A stretch of DNA of 64,000 bases from Spirosoma oryzae (GTDB taxonomy: Bacteria; Bacteroidota; Bacteroidia; Cytophagales; Spirosomataceae), in NCBI RefSeq assembly GCF_003002825.1, contig NZ_PVTE01000006.1:186001-250000 (forward strand), given 5' to 3'. Made by a program: the position numbers and the translations under genes. Below the pieces are notes generated by a model that was given only the letters and a program-made list of their open reading frames with translations, did no database searches and was not told where the DNA came from. Shown one piece after another: positions 25,316 through 33,705 of the stretch; positions within the stretch are counted from its first letter, which is position 1; every line of letters starts with the position of its first letter.

Positions 25316-26662
25316 CTAGATGTACTGATTCACAATCATTTCGTACAGTTCCTGCTTACCGCTGACCTGCTTCGGCTCGCCGTTATTCATCGCGTAGGTA
25401 CGCAGATCTTCCAGCGTCAGTTCGCCTTTTTCGAAGCGAGCACCTTCCGCCGAATCGTAGCTGGCGTAACGTTCGGCGCGCAGTTTTTTGTACGACGACT
25501 TTTCTAGGATAGCTTCGGCAGCAATAGCGGCCCGCGCGAAGGTATCCATACCACCGATGTGGGCGATGAAGATGTCCTCCAGATCGGTCGAGTTACGACG
25601 GGTTTTGGCGTCGAAATTTACACCACCCGATTTGAAGCCGCCTGCTTCCAAGATAACCAGCATGGCTTCCGTCAGCTCGTACACATCGACGGGGAACTGG
25701 TCGGTATCCCAGCCGTTCTGGTAATCACCCCGGTTAGCGTCGATGCTACCCAGCATGTTGTTGTCGACCGCTACCTGTAGCTCGTGCGCAAACGTATGGT
25801 TGGCCAGCGTAGCGTGGTTGGTCTCCAGATTCAGTTCGAAATCGTCCTGCAGGCCAAACTTGTTGAGGAAGCCAACAACCGTTGCTGCGTCGAAATCGTA
25901 CTGGTGCTTGGTCGGCTCCATCGGCTTTGGCTCGATGTAGAACGCTCCTTTGAAACCCTGCTTGCGGGCGTAATCACGGCTGATTTGCAGGAAGCGGCCC
26001 AGGTGTTCCTGCTCCCGCTTCATGTTGGTGTTCAGCAGCGACATATAGCCTTCGCGACCTCCCCAGAACGTGTAGCCTGAGCCACCCAGCTCAATCGTAG
26101 CGTCGATGGCATTCTTCACCTGCCAGCCGCCGTGGGCCAGTACGTGGAAATCGGGGTTGGTGCTGGCACCGTTCATGTACCGCTCGTGCGAGAACAGGTT
26201 GGCCGTTCCCCACAGCAGCTTCACGCCACTGGCTGCCTGCTTCTGTTTGGCGTAATCGACAATGGCGCGGAAGTTTTTCTCGAAGTCGCTGTTCGAGTTA
26301 CCTTCGGGCGCTACGTCGACGTCGTGGAAGCAGTAGAACTCCATGCCCATTTTGGTGATGAACTCGAAGGCGGCATCCATTTTTTGGTGCGCTGCGCCCA
26401 GCGGGTCCGTGCCGGCAGCGGCATCCCACGGAAAATGCTTCACGCCAGGGCCGAAGGGATCACCACCAGTGCCGCAGAAGGTATGCCAGTACGCTACCGC
26501 AAAGCGGAACAGGTCCTTCATTGGCTTGCCCAGAATCGTGCGGCTGGGATCGTAAAACTTGAATGCCAGCGGGTTATCCGACTCGCGACCCTCGTAGGCA
26601 ATAGGCTTCTCAACGAAAGGGAAGTACGCCTTGTCGCCCAAGGTCAGGGTTAGTTGTGACAT
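25316..26662 (-). CDS. xylA: Xylose isomerase
   Basis: 448 residues starting at the ATG at 26662 ([15 protein letters not shown]); a 22-residue extension upstream is not family-like. Converts D-xylose to D-xylulose. Seen: [18 protein letters not shown], the catalytic His-Asp in [11 protein letters not shown], Lys in [17 protein letters not shown], and metal ligands in [19 protein letters not shown] and [19 protein letters not shown]. Group II isomerase by length. Works with xylB 2.6 kb away; the two are separated by a lipoprotein gene on the same strand. Confidence 0.97.
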   Translation of the reverse strand: MSQLTLTLGDKAYFPFVEKPIAYEGRESDNPLAFKFYDPSRTILGKPMKDLFRFAVAYWHTFCGTGGDPFGPGVKHFPWDAAAGTDPLGAAHQKMDAAFEFITKMGMEFYCFHDVDVAPEGNSNSDFEKNFRAIVDYAKQKQAASGVKLLWGTANLFSHERYMNGASTNPDFHVLAHGGWQVKNAIDATIELGGSGYTFWGGREGYMSLLNTNMKREQEHLGRFLQISRDYARKQGFKGAFYIEPKPMEPTKHQYDFDAATVVGFLNKFGLQDDFELNLETNHATLANHTFAHELQVAVDNNMLGSIDANRGDYQNGWDTDQFPVDVYELTEAMLVILEAGGFKSGGVNFDAKTRRNSTDLEDIFIAHIGGMDTFARAAIAAEAILEKSSYKKLRAERYASYDSAEGARFEKGELTLEDLRTYAMNNGEPKQVSGKQELYEMIVNQYI

Positions 26663-26697
26663 GTTATTTCTAAAATTGAGACAATTAAATAAGCACT

Positions 26698-26728
26698 CAA
26701 AGGTCAACAGCCTTCGAGAGTTTGTCAA
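26698..26728 (-). promoter_or_regulatory. Probable xylA promoter
   Basis: Read on the minus strand: TTG (26726-26728), 20-base spacer, GACCTTTG (26698-26705), one mismatch to TAnnTTTG. It lies 36 bases before the xylA ATG. Confidence 0.45.
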
Positions 26729-26761
26729 CTACAATAAGAGCAGAAACCGGCTTTTTTTTAC

Positions 26762-27520
26762 CTATTGTATCGGAAGCCGGATGTAGAAGCCATCGGGTTT
26801 CTTAAAAGGCAGTGATTCAAAGTAGCTGCCACCTTCGTATTCGTGAATGGCCACGCCCGTCAGCTGGTTGGCTGGCATTACGCGGATATCCGACGCCCAA
26901 AACTTCGTATCGATGATAAATTCCGTCTTGAAGTCTTTATCTGTTGAGAGGGTCAGGTAGTTACGAAACCGCAGGGGCGACTGATCGGGCTGGTACGTGT
27001 AGATATCGACGGCAACGGGTTTTCGACGGTTGCCACTTTTCGACGCTTCTTCGACGACTTCGGGCTGACCGGGTAGTCGAATGGTGCCGTTGGGATACAC
27101 TACGAATTGCTTCTTCGCCAGTTGCGTACCAGGTGGAATGAAGCCAACCGGATCGTCTTTCGAAATAACTCCATTGATTGACCCTATCGAATAACGACTG
27201 TACCAACTGCCCAATGTCGAGGTACTGAGATTAACGTCAGCCACATCGTACCAGTAGTCCAGTTTTTCTTTGCCAACGATGAAAGCCGAACGCTTCCAGT
27301 CGACATACAGTGGCCGGTTGAGTTTGTTAACTAGCAAGATCTGCATTTGTCCCCGTTCGTGCGAAAAGCTGTAGCGCAGGGTCATGGTATCATTGTCCAT
27401 CACCAGCCCCTGATCGGGGACGGCTTTAAGGTTGTCGCCCCGGATGGTAACGAGCTGCGCTTTGGGTGTACAGGACGCGATGAACAGCGCACTGATCAGC
27501 AGGAGTAAGCAGGTTTTCAT
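26762..27520 (-). CDS. Lipoprotein of unknown function between xylB and xylA
   Basis: 252 residues. Lipoprotein signal with lipobox LFIASC, Cys at residue 16, followed by a beta-rich body (VDWKRSAFIVGKEKLDYWYD, FVVYPNGTIRLPGQPEVV, KDFKTEFIIDTKFWASDIRV). I recognise no named domain. The N-terminal TMTLRYSFSHERGQMQILLVNKLNRPLYVDW stretch looks like an immunoglobulin-type fold for a membrane-associated protein, by inference only. It lies in the xyl region but nothing in its sequence points to sugars. Confidence 0.7.
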   Translation of the reverse strand: MKTCLLLLISALFIASCTPKAQLVTIRGDNLKAVPDQGLVMDNDTMTLRYSFSHERGQMQILLVNKLNRPLYVDWKRSAFIVGKEKLDYWYDVADVNLSTSTLGSWYSRYSIGSINGVISKDDPVGFIPPGTQLAKKQFVVYPNGTIRLPGQPEVVEEASKSGNRRKPVAVDIYTYQPDQSPLRFRNYLTLSTDKDFKTEFIIDTKFWASDIRVMPANQLTGVAIHEYEGGSYFESLPFKKPDGFYIRLPIQ

Positions 27521-27709
27521 AGGTATGAACTGGTTGGTTGATAGCGTGACACGCGACTACCAGGTGGTGTTGATTCTGGTAGCAGGACAACGAAAAACAG
27601 GTAGCTGTTTCGATACTAAACGACGTAACCGACCAAAAGAAGCACGCTTTGCCAAGTAAATCAAGAGACAGAAAGGGATATATCGGCCTGTTTGCTAACT
27701 ATTTGCTAT

Positions 27710-27746
27710 ACAAAAGCGCTCAGCCGGGTCGACTGAGCGCTTTTGT
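27710..27746. terminator. Bidirectional terminator downstream of xylB
   Basis: acaaaagcgctcag (27710-27723) pairs with ctgagcgcttttgt (27733-27746), a 14-bp perfect stem with A/T tracts on both sides. Confidence 0.8.
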
Positions 27747-27790
27747 GTGTAGATTCGGATTGGCTTAGGCCACTTAGATAGGTTTCAGGT

Positions 27791-27831
27791 TCCCCACCAG
27801 TCGGTTGACAGGTGGGGACTTTTTCTTTTTT
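27791..27831 (+). terminator. Orphan + strand terminator
   Basis: tccccacc (27791-27798) pairs with ggtgggga (27811-27818), followed by a T-rich run to 27831. The nearest genes on both sides are on the minus strand. Confidence 0.55.
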
Positions 27832-27858
27832 GGGGCACTAAGGTACGAAATGTGCTGC

Positions 27859-29343
27859 TTACAGCGCAGCCTCCAGTACCTCCAGCCAGCGGCCGTACGC
27901 GTCGCGGTAAGCCTGTTGCGCCCGCATGTCGGGTTCGATGGTTTTGGTAACGGTCAATCCCCGGAATGCTTCGGCGGCATTCTTGTAATAGCCCAGTCCT
28001 AATCCGGCACCACGGGCCGCTCCCTGTGCGCCGTCGGTGTTGTATAGCTCAATGACAGCGCCAGTCAGGTTAGCAAGTGTATCGCGGAAGAGGGGACTCA
28101 GGAACATATTGGCTTCGCCCGCCCGGATCGTTTGAATACCGACACCAACCGATTCCATGACCCGAATGCCGTAGTACAGCGCGAAGACGATGCCTTCCTG
28201 CGCCGACCGGATCATGTGCGGTAACCCATGTCGGTTGAACTGTAGCCCCTGGAACGACGCGCCCGGATCAGCGTTGCCCAGTACCCGTTCAGCCCCATTC
28301 CCGAAGGGGAGACAAACGAGACCGTCGGCCCCGACCGGTGCTTCGTGCGCCAGTTCGTTCATCTCGTTGTAGCTGATCGACCGGCGGAGTACCTGATTGC
28401 GTAGCCAGCTGTTCAGACTACCGGTACCATTGACGCACAGCAATACGCCGTACCGGGGGGCCTCGGGCGTGTGGCTTACGTGCAGAAAGGTATTCACCCG
28501 CGACTGTGGATCGTAGCTCACTTGGTCGCTGACACCGTACACCACCCCCGACGTACCGGCCGTTGCAGCAATCTGCCCCGGTTCCAGCACGTTCAGCGAG
28601 AGGGCATTGTTCGGCTGATCGCCCGCGCGGTAGGTGACGGGTGTTCCCGCTGACAGGCCCAGTTCGGCAGCGGCCGACGCGGACAGCTCGCCCTGTGGGG
28701 CAAATGTCGGGCGAATGGTTGGCGTCAGTGCGGTGTCGAAGCCGAAATGATCGAACAGAAACTGAGCCGGCTGATCGGCCTGAAAATCCCAGAGTGTCCC
28801 TTCCGACAGACCCGACGCGGTAGTAACGACATCGCCGGTCATGCGGGCGGCCAGGTAGTCGCCGGGTAACATGAAATGAACGATTTTGGCGTAGGTGTCT
28901 GGCTCATTGGCTTTTACCCAGGCCAGCTTGGCGGCTGTGAAGTTGCCGGGAGAGTTCAGCAACTGCTTGAGTACACGGTCGTGGCCCAGGGTATCGAATG
29001 CTTTACTGCCGTAGGGGACCGCCCGGCTGTCGCACCAGATAATCGACGGGCGTAATACCGCCAGATTCTGATCGACGACAACCAGCCCGTGCATCTGGTA
29101 CGAAATACCGATAGCCTTGATGTCGCCGGGGTTGACGTTGGCTTTTGCCAGCACCGCTTTACTGGCCTGACAGGCATTCTGCCACCAGTTGTCGGGGTGT
29201 TGTTCGGCAAAACCGGGTTGTGGTGAATCGATAGCCATTTCCGTTTCCGGAAAAAAGGCCGAGGCTACTGCTTTACCGCTGTCGGCCTCAACCAGACAAG
29301 CCTTTATAGACGAACTTCCTAAATCAAAGCCAAGAAAATACAT
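27859..29343 (-). CDS. xylB: Xylulokinase
   Basis: 494 residues; FGGY kinase phosphorylating D-xylulose to feed the pentose phosphate pathway. Seen: N-terminal FDLGSSSIKACLVEADSG, the substrate region IGISYQMHGLVVVDQ, IIWCDSRA, GLSEGTLWDF, and the C-terminal ATP-binding part with AGTSGVVYGV, IRAGEANMFLSPLFRDTLANL and NTDGAQGAARGAGLG. With xylA it makes a complete xylose entry route; no transporter or XylR lies in the window. Confidence 0.95.
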   Translation of the reverse strand: MYFLGFDLGSSSIKACLVEADSGKAVASAFFPETEMAIDSPQPGFAEQHPDNWWQNACQASKAVLAKANVNPGDIKAIGISYQMHGLVVVDQNLAVLRPSIIWCDSRAVPYGSKAFDTLGHDRVLKQLLNSPGNFTAAKLAWVKANEPDTYAKIVHFMLPGDYLAARMTGDVVTTASGLSEGTLWDFQADQPAQFLFDHFGFDTALTPTIRPTFAPQGELSASAAAELGLSAGTPVTYRAGDQPNNALSLNVLEPGQIAATAGTSGVVYGVSDQVSYDPQSRVNTFLHVSHTPEAPRYGVLLCVNGTGSLNSWLRNQVLRRSISYNEMNELAHEAPVGADGLVCLPFGNGAERVLGNADPGASFQGLQFNRHGLPHMIRSAQEGIVFALYYGIRVMESVGVGIQTIRAGEANMFLSPLFRDTLANLTGAVIELYNTDGAQGAARGAGLGLGYYKNAAEAFRGLTVTKTIEPDMRAQQAYRDAYGRWLEVLEAAL

Positions 29344-29418
29344 GTAGAACGCGAAATGATAGACGGTAGTAGGATTGGTAATGGACGTATCGTAAGCCGC
29401 CGTGGCTATAAACTATAG

Positions 29419-29449
29419 CAAAGAAACCCCCGGCGAGCCATATACTCAA
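29419..29449 (-). promoter_or_regulatory. Possible xylB promoter
   Basis: Minus strand: TTG (29447-29449), 20-base spacer, TTTCTTTG (29419-29426), one mismatch to TAnnTTTG, about 75 bases before xylB. Confidence 0.35.
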
Positions 29450-29509
29450 GCCTGTGGCCGGATTTCGGAAATAGACCTCGCTTTTCGTTTCTTTGCACGA
29501 AACTTCAAC

Positions 29510-29568
29510 GAGTGAAAGAGCGAAAGGGCGATTGTGCTGGTCGCTCTTTCACTCTTTCGCTCTTTTGG
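29510..29568. repeat. Inverted repeat in the hldA leader
   Basis: gagtgaaagagcga near 29511-29524 pairs exactly with tcgctctttcactc at about 29541-29554, and further complementary words (tttcgctcttt) follow up to the hldA ATG. It uses the same words as the mraY leader repeat. Confidence 0.65.
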
Positions 29569-29569
29569 T

Positions 29570-30580
29570 ATGTCTCCAGTACTGGACCTTTCGATTGACG
29601 AGCTGTTTACGCAGTTCGATTCCCTGCGGGTATTAATTATCGGCGACGTCATGCTGGATTCGTACGTGTGGGGACGGGTCGAGCGGATCTCCCCCGAAGC
29701 GCCCGTACCGGTCGTCAACGTTGATCGGCGTGAACGGCGGCTGGGTGGCGCGGGTAACGTACTGCTCAATGTACAGGCGCTGGGAGCGGAAGCTATTATC
29801 TGCTCGGTCATCGGCACCGACGCGCCGGGCGATCTGCTCGAACAGGAACTTTGCGATCGTGGGCTAAACTGCGATGGTCTGATTCGTAGTCACGACCGGA
29901 TTACAACCATCAAGGAGCGGATTATTGCCAGCTCACAACAGGTCGTGCGGGTAGATACAGAAACCGATCGGTACATAACGGATGCCGAACGAACGCAGCT
30001 TGTTGCCAAGGCGAAAGAGCTGATTCCGAGTTGTCACGTCATTATTTTTGAAGATTATGACAAAGGCGTACTAAGCAAGGAAGCGATTGCCGAGATTACC
30101 AATTTCGCCAACGAACAACGCGTTCCTACGGTAGTCGATCCGAAGAAGCGAAACTTCCTGTCGTACCAGAACACGACCTTGTTCAAACCGAATCTGAAAG
30201 AACTGCGTGAAGGGCTGAAGCTCGATTTTGACGTTGATGACGCCAGTGAATTTCAGGCAGCTGTCGATCAGTTGAAGCAGGCGCTTCATATTTCGGGTGC
30301 GCTGATTACGCTGTCGGAGCGGGGCGTGTTTATCGATTTCAACGACCAAAAGCTGAAACTACCTGCTCACGTCCGGCAGATCGCAGACGTATCGGGAGCC
30401 GGCGATACGGTGATCAGCATAGCCGCCTGCTGCGTGGCCCTGCGTCAGTCGCCCGCCATTATCGCTGGCCTGTCGAACCTCGGTGGCGGACTGGTCTGCG
30501 AATCGGTAGGCGTTGTGCCCATCGACAAAGCACAGTTGAAACAGGAAGCTATCGAAGCTGGCCTGATTCAAAATTCGTAA
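29570..30580 (+). CDS. hldA: D-glycero-beta-D-manno-heptose-7-phosphate kinase
   Basis: 336 residues from the ATG at 29570. PfkB/ribokinase fold matching the kinase half of HldE/RfaE: VLIIGDVMLDSYVWGRVERISPEAPVPVV at the N terminus, RRLGGAGNVLLNVQALGA, VVDPKKRNFLSYQNTTLFKPN in the middle, and the anion-hole motif DVSGAGDTVIS. The adenylyltransferase half is absent, so this is the stand-alone kinase; the nucleotidyltransferase must be elsewhere. Makes ADP-heptose precursors for LPS core. Convergent with hemE. Confidence 0.92.
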   Translation: MSPVLDLSIDELFTQFDSLRVLIIGDVMLDSYVWGRVERISPEAPVPVVNVDRRERRLGGAGNVLLNVQALGAEAIICSVIGTDAPGDLLEQELCDRGLNCDGLIRSHDRITTIKERIIASSQQVVRVDTETDRYITDAERTQLVAKAKELIPSCHVIIFEDYDKGVLSKEAIAEITNFANEQRVPTVVDPKKRNFLSYQNTTLFKPNLKELREGLKLDFDVDDASEFQAAVDQLKQALHISGALITLSERGVFIDFNDQKLKLPAHVRQIADVSGAGDTVISIAACCVALRQSPAIIAGLSNLGGGLVCESVGVVPIDKAQLKQEAIEAGLIQNS

Positions 30581-30625
30581 ATTGATTGTGGCGACGCAAC
30601 CCGTTGCGTCGCCACAATCAATTTA
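30578..30625. terminator. Stop-to-stop palindromic terminator shared by hldA and hemE
   Basis: A 23-bp perfect stem (30578-30600 with 30603-30625; core gtggcgacgcaac/gttgcgtcgccac) with two unpaired C. The outermost three bases of each arm are the TAA of hldA and the TAA of hemE. Confidence 0.88.
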
Positions 30626-31651
30626 CCGGGTCGACAACTCTTTTACGGCGTCAACGAAGCAGCGGGCCTTGTCGGGATCGGTATCGGGATAAATGCCGTG
30701 ACCCAGATTGGCGATATAGTGCTGATGACCAAACGCGTCGAGCATGTGTTTCACTTCCCGCTTGATCTGGGCAAAGTCAGCGTATAAAACGCAGGGGTCC
30801 AGATTGCCCTGAAGCACTTTATTGGGAACCAACTCCCGCGACTCCGCCGGGTCCATATTCCAGTCGAGACCAACCACCTGACAATCGAGTTGACCGATTT
30901 CGTGCCGGGCGAAGAATGCACCCTTCGCAAACACCGTGACTGGTACGTCCGTGATCGCGTCGCAGATTTGCTTGATGTACGGTAGCGAGAATTGCCGGTA
31001 CTGCTCCGGCGACAGGATGCCCGCCCACGAATCGAACAGTTGAATCAGGTCGGCACCGGCCAGCACCTGCGCTTTCAGGTAAGAAATCGTGCTGTCAGTG
31101 ATTTTTTGCAGCAGCGTATGCGCGAAGGCAGCGTCGGTATACAGCAGTTTTTTCGCTACGGAGAAGGTCTTCGACCCTTTGCCTTCGGTCATGTAGCAGA
31201 AGATCGTAAACGGTGCCCCCGCAAAACCGATCAGTGGTACCCGCCCGTTCAATTCCTTTTTGGTAAGTCGGATGGCGTCGAGTACGTAGCCAAGGTCCGT
31301 TTCGGCATCGGCCACGCGCAACTGTCCCAGATCGATGGTCGACCGTACGGTTTTCGGGAATACCGGTCCCCGGCTTTCGATCATTTCGTAGGGAAGTCCC
31401 ATGGCTTCGGGCACCACCAGAATATCGGAGAAGATGATAGCCGCGTCGACATCGAATGCGTCGATGGGCTGAATCGTAACCTCAGCCGCCAGTTCCGGCG
31501 TTTTAGCCAGTGTAATAAAACTGCCTGCCTTTTCCCGGACGGACCGGTACTGCGCCAGCACCCGACCTGCCTGCCGCATCATCCAGACGGGCACTCGTTC
31601 ATTCAGTTCACCCCGCGCCGTGCGGAGCAACAAATCGTTCTGTAACGTCAT
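30623..31651 (-). CDS. hemE: Uroporphyrinogen decarboxylase
   Basis: 342 residues; decarboxylates uroporphyrinogen III to coproporphyrinogen III. Seen: the conserved N-terminal [39 protein letters not shown] with the catalytic Asp, [20 protein letters not shown], and the C-terminal [22 protein letters not shown]. The start at 31651 is only four bases after a TATCTTTG element, so the message may be leaderless. Functionally linked to hemB at the window's left end, though 29 kb away. Confidence 0.97.
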   Translation of the reverse strand: MTLQNDLLLRTARGELNERVPVWMMRQAGRVLAQYRSVREKAGSFITLAKTPELAAEVTIQPIDAFDVDAAIIFSDILVVPEAMGLPYEMIESRGPVFPKTVRSTIDLGQLRVADAETDLGYVLDAIRLTKKELNGRVPLIGFAGAPFTIFCYMTEGKGSKTFSVAKKLLYTDAAFAHTLLQKITDSTISYLKAQVLAGADLIQLFDSWAGILSPEQYRQFSLPYIKQICDAITDVPVTVFAKGAFFARHEIGQLDCQVVGLDWNMDPAESRELVPNKVLQGNLDPCVLYADFAQIKREVKHMLDAFGHQHYIANLGHGIYPDTDPDKARCFVDAVKELSTR

Positions 31652-31655
31652 AGTG

Positions 31656-31663
31656 CAAAGATA
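31656..31663 (-). promoter_or_regulatory. -7 promoter element directly before hemE
   Basis: TATCTTTG on the minus strand matches TAnnTTTG, followed by CACT and the ATG. No TTG is found at -33. Confidence 0.45.
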
Positions 31664-31734
31664 AGCTCGATAAGCCGTCTGCCTGCTCTTTTCTGGCGGA
31701 TGTTGTCATTCTGAAAGTGCATCGCTTATTTTCT

Positions 31735-31770
31735 AGTATTTTCTAATTTTGGATATATTAGAAAATACTA
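31735..31770. promoter_or_regulatory. Inverted repeat at the start of the Fic gene (possible operator)
   Basis: tagtatttctaa (from 31735) and ttagaaaatacta (31758-31770) form a near-perfect inverted repeat with one bulged base; another ttttcta copy lies just upstream. The right arm touches the ATG. The gene encodes a C-terminal winged helix that could bind it. Confidence 0.5.
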
Positions 31771-33110
31771 TGAAAAAGATAGAGCCGCCACCAGCTTCTC
31801 AGAATATGCGAGAGTGGTACGATAATCTTGACGACGCGGAGCGGCAGTTTATCTTATTGTGGGCTGGTATGACAGGAATACTACGCGATATTGATGATGA
31901 GTATCTCTACTGGGATAAGGTTAAGTATAAAAAGATCGCAGAAATAGAGGGAATACTAGACCACAGAGACCTATGGATGTTGGTGAAGAATAGCCGGCGA
32001 AAGGAATACAAGAAGATTTCTATCGGCAGAGAGACTTTCTATTTTTTACATACAGAACGGCTTCATGAAAATCTTCACCAGTTTGACCTGAATCTGGGCG
32101 GTACGTTGGGCGGGCAGCAACCGATCGGGGAGGCCGATCGGCATCAATATCTACTAGGCTCTATCATGGAAGAGTCGATTGCGTCGAGCCAGATTGAAGG
32201 GGCCATTACATCGCGGGTAGTAGCGAAAGAAATGCTACGAAAGGAGCGTCCGCCACGTACTGTATCCGAGCGTATGATCGTCAACAACTATCAGGCAATT
32301 CAATACATCGATGCCCATAAAAGCGACCGGCTCACGGTAGAAGGCCTTCTGACAGTCCACCGCTTGATGACGGAGCAAACGCTGGACAATGCGGAGGAAG
32401 CCGGACAGTTTCGTCAGCACGATAACATCCACGTTGTCGACGCTATCGATGGAGAAGTCATTCATACGCCCCCGGCATCCAGCAGCATTTCGGTCTTCGC
32501 CACTGAACTATGTCAGTTTTTTAACGACGAATCACCGGACTACTTCCTGCATCCAGTTGTCAAATCAAGCATTATTCACTTCCTCATCGGCTATTTTCAT
32601 CCCTTCACGGACGGGAATGGACGCACAGCCCGTGCATTGTTCTACTGGTATATGCTTCGAAAAGGGTACTGGCTAACGGAGTATCTGTCGATTTCCCGCG
32701 TGATAAAGGACTCGCGGATGCAGTATTATCGTGCTTTCCAGTATGCAGAACTGGACGAGAACGACCTGACTTATTTTGTGCTCTATCAGGTAAAGACGCT
32801 CAGTAAAGCATACGACGAGTTGAAGAACTACCTGGCTCGTAAACAGAAAGAAAAACAGGCTGTGCTGGCTCTGCAACGCACAGAACACTTATCGCCCCGA
32901 CAGGCACAGATTGTCGAGTGGGTTCGGCAGGAGCCAACCACGGTCTTATCCGCAAAGGAAGTAGAGAATCGACTGGGCGTATCGAACCAGACGGCGCGTA
33001 CTGATATTCAGGCGTTGATCAAGGCTGGTTATCTGGAGGAACTAGCCATTAATCGCAAGGAACGAAACTATATACGCGGTCCCAGACTAAGTAATCCAGA
33101 CCACGTCTAG
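31770..33110 (+). CDS. Fic-domain AMP-transferase with C-terminal winged helix
   Basis: 446 residues from the ATG at 31770. N-terminal helical region, then a class II inhibitory motif SSQIEG at about 139-144, then the Fic core with HPFTDGNGR at about 277-285 (catalytic His, Asp, Arg), and a DNA-binding winged helix in the last 65 residues (STVLSAKEVENRLGVSNQTARTDIQALIKAGYLEE-type region; here VLSAKEVENRLGVSNQTART). Family knowledge: transfers AMP to a target Tyr/Thr and is self-inhibited through the Glu. Target unknown. The message may be autoregulated through the palindrome at its start. Neighbours give no toxin-antitoxin partner. Confidence 0.9.
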   Translation: MKKIEPPPASQNMREWYDNLDDAERQFILLWAGMTGILRDIDDEYLYWDKVKYKKIAEIEGILDHRDLWMLVKNSRRKEYKKISIGRETFYFLHTERLHENLHQFDLNLGGTLGGQQPIGEADRHQYLLGSIMEESIASSQIEGAITSRVVAKEMLRKERPPRTVSERMIVNNYQAIQYIDAHKSDRLTVEGLLTVHRLMTEQTLDNAEEAGQFRQHDNIHVVDAIDGEVIHTPPASSSISVFATELCQFFNDESPDYFLHPVVKSSIIHFLIGYFHPFTDGNGRTARALFYWYMLRKGYWLTEYLSISRVIKDSRMQYYRAFQYAELDENDLTYFVLYQVKTLSKAYDELKNYLARKQKEKQAVLALQRTEHLSPRQAQIVEWVRQEPTTVLSAKEVENRLGVSNQTARTDIQALIKAGYLEELAINRKERNYIRGPRLSNPDHV

Positions 33111-33137
33111 GTGAATACCAAGTGTGGTCTGGCTTTT
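33096..33137 (+). terminator. Terminator overlapping the Fic stop codon
   Basis: ccagaccac (33096-33104) pairs with gtggtctgg (33124-33132), followed by cttttac. The TAG stop at 33108-33110 is in the loop. Confidence 0.7.
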
Positions 33138-33142
33138 ACTCA

Positions 33143-33619
33143 TTACCCGCCAAACAACTGGCTCCATACGCCCTTGGCCTTCTCCTTGGCTTCTTCGATT
33201 TTGAGTGCCGCTTCTGCTCTGAGTTCGTCAATTCTGACCTGCGCGGCTTCGAGTTGCACGGTGGCTTCGGCGCGCAGTTCCTCGAATTTGTCTTCGGCAG
33301 CATCGGAGAAGGTATCGGCTTTGGCCGCTGCGGCTGAGAACGCCGTTTCGGCCTGTGCCTGCAACTGCGTCAGCGTTTCGGCGGTGGTGGCTTTCGCCTG
33401 CTCAAATTGCTGCGAAGCCTGCGCTTTCAAGCCCTCAATGTCAATGTCTTTGCCGATCTCCTGCGCTTTGGCAACCAATTGATCGCGGAGTTCGTCAAGA
33501 TGCGCGGCTGCGGTGTCGAGGTGCTGGGCCGCTTCGGCTTTGAAGGCGTCGACTTTCTGGGCAGCCGTTGCTTTGGCCGCCAGCATCTGCTTTTCGGCAG
33601 TCTGTTTGGGCGTTTCCAT
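33143..33619 (-). CDS. Alanine-rich amphipathic coiled-coil protein
   Basis: 158 residues, nearly all Ala, Glu, Lys, Gln, Leu and Asp in an 11-/7-residue periodic pattern (for example EAAQHLDTAAAHLDELRDQL, EDKFEELRAEATVQLEAAQV), ending with a small GVWSQLFGG tail. No signal peptide or membrane span. Looks like apolipoprotein- or LEA-like helical proteins that coat membranes or protect proteins under desiccation or stress, by analogy only. Convergent with the Fic gene across a 32-base gap. Confidence 0.8.
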   Translation of the reverse strand: METPKQTAEKQMLAAKATAAQKVDAFKAEAAQHLDTAAAHLDELRDQLVAKAQEIGKDIDIEGLKAQASQQFEQAKATTAETLTQLQAQAETAFSAAAAKADTFSDAAEDKFEELRAEATVQLEAAQVRIDELRAEAALKIEEAKEKAKGVWSQLFGG

Positions 33620-33705
33620 GGTTCGGATCGTGGGAGTTTGTGTACGGCTGAAAAATGATAAGAAACCGATAAAAAACGAAAACCGGCAGTATGACCGGTT
33701 CGGGA

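Larger units (their letters stand above)
27521..27858. other. Gene-free interval between xylB and the lipoprotein gene
   Basis: No convincing ORF. It contains two hairpins: a bidirectional one at 27710-27746, which suits xylB termination, and a + oriented one with a T-run at 27791-27831 that ends no visible gene. No clear promoter was found for the lipoprotein gene. Confidence 0.5.

Noticed and set aside
27791..27831. Reading the hairpin as the xylB terminator
   Set aside because: On the minus strand it has no T-run after the stem; the hairpin at 27710-27746 fits better.
31770..33110. Fic gene as toxin of a toxin-antitoxin pair
   Set aside because: The inhibitory motif is within the same protein (class II) and no small antitoxin gene flanks it.
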